NCBI RefSeq assembly: GCF_000730425.1
Contig: NZ_CP008896.1
Location: forward strand, 3,100,001-3,164,000
Direction of reading: 5' to 3'
Length of the DNA: 64,000 bases
Source: Pseudomonas fluorescens
Lineage (GTDB): Bacteria > Pseudomonadota > Gammaproteobacteria > Pseudomonadales > Pseudomonadaceae
In this document: in pieces, positions 63,705 through 64,000 of the stretch
Layout of the letters: the number at the start of each line of letters is the position of its first letter
Numbering within the stretch: position 1 is the stretch's first letter
Position numbers and translations under genes: made by a program
Notes under the pieces: model-generated
What the model saw: only the letters and a program-made list of their open reading frames with translations
Told to the model about the DNA's origin: nothing
Database searches by the model: none

Positions 63705-64000
63705 CCCAGCAGCTCCTCGAATTTCTTCACGGCCGACACGGTGATCAACACCTTGTCGTATGCGATCAGACTAACTGGATCGGAACCTTGCACGTCACGT
63801 ACATCAACGTGTGGCAGGTTGCGAGCAGCCAGGTACAGGTTCTGATCAACAGCTTCAGACACGATCAAAACATCGGTCAGGCTCATGTTGTTCAGTTTGC
63901 CCAGCAGATCTTTGGTTTTCGGGCTTTCAACAGCGAAGTCCTGAACCACGACCAGACGGTCAGTACGCACCAGTTCAGCAAGGATGGAGCGCAGAGCTGC
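63701..64000 (-). CDS. rplD: 50S ribosomal protein L4, C-terminal part (gene continues past the window)
   Basis: The minus-strand frame is open from base 64000 to the stop at 63703-63701 and encodes [38 protein letters not shown] ... [35 protein letters not shown], the last 99 residues of L4, about half of the protein. L4 lines the exit tunnel and, in E. coli, represses the S10 operon. Confidence 0.96.

Noticed and set aside
1..64000. CRISPR array
   Set aside because: No series of regularly spaced identical repeats was seen; repeated sequences are REP elements and CTTTACAT motifs.

Overview
The window looks like a chromosome segment of a fluorescent Pseudomonas (P. fluorescens group). The base composition is GC-rich, REP palindromes of the TGTGGGAGC/TGTAGGAGC type sit between genes, and the order xseB-ispA-dxs ... 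ribA ... thiL-nusB-ribH-ribBA-ribE-ribD-nrdR ... oprG, then ssb-MFS-uvrA-bfr-katA-rplQ-rpoA, matches the order I recall for P. aeruginosa PA4042-PA4068 and PA4232-PA4260. That comparison is from memory, not from an alignment.

Layout. (1) 1-390 is the 5' end of a minus-strand gene cut by the window edge; it resembles the N-terminus of a large SNF2-type helicase of restriction/defence loci. (2) 802-10515 is a minus-strand metabolic cluster: AGPS-like FAD oxidase, FAD glycerol-3-phosphate dehydrogenase-like protein, FGGY kinase, secreted zinc phospholipase C-like protein, DUF1302 outer-membrane protein and DUF1329 protein. An AraC regulator (10744-11769) is divergent. The gene set suggests uptake and breakdown of a glycerolipid-like substrate. 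(3) 12155-15290 is xseB-ispA-dxs (isoprenoid precursors). (4) 15445-18642 holds btuB, a BtuF-like protein and a small membrane protein. (5) 18639-25666 is the riboflavin/thiamine/nusB/nrdR cluster. (6) 25806-27898 holds a YbaY-like lipoprotein, a methyltransferase and CnoX. (7) 28382-31560 is a zinc-linked operon (His-rich DUF2796 protein, MacB-like ABC pair, DUF3299 protein). (8) 31628-33414 is a PAAR-domain toxin with a probable immunity gene, placed between the zinc operon and oprG.

(9) 34577-39710 mixes an epimerase-like gene, a truncated hydrolase, a GlxA-type regulator with an isochorismatase-family hydrolase, tam, and a chloroperoxidase-like pseudogene with two stop codons. (10) 39711-44340 is an AT-rich island remnant beside ssb: an HNH nuclease gene and a second recombinase gene, both cut by one IS3-family element without a target duplication, plus an intact tyrosine recombinase and repeated CTTTACAT motifs at both ends. 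It resembles a decayed gamma-mobile-trio (GMT) type island. (11) 44341-51411 holds ssb, an MFS transporter, uvrA, bfr and katA. (12) 51642-64000 is the alpha, spc and S10 ribosomal-protein operons, all minus strand, ending inside rplD.

The stretches most worth following up are the island remnant with its HNH effector and repeats, the PAAR toxin pair, and the lipid-type cluster. Identifications rest on motif and family recognition by eye; no database search was run.
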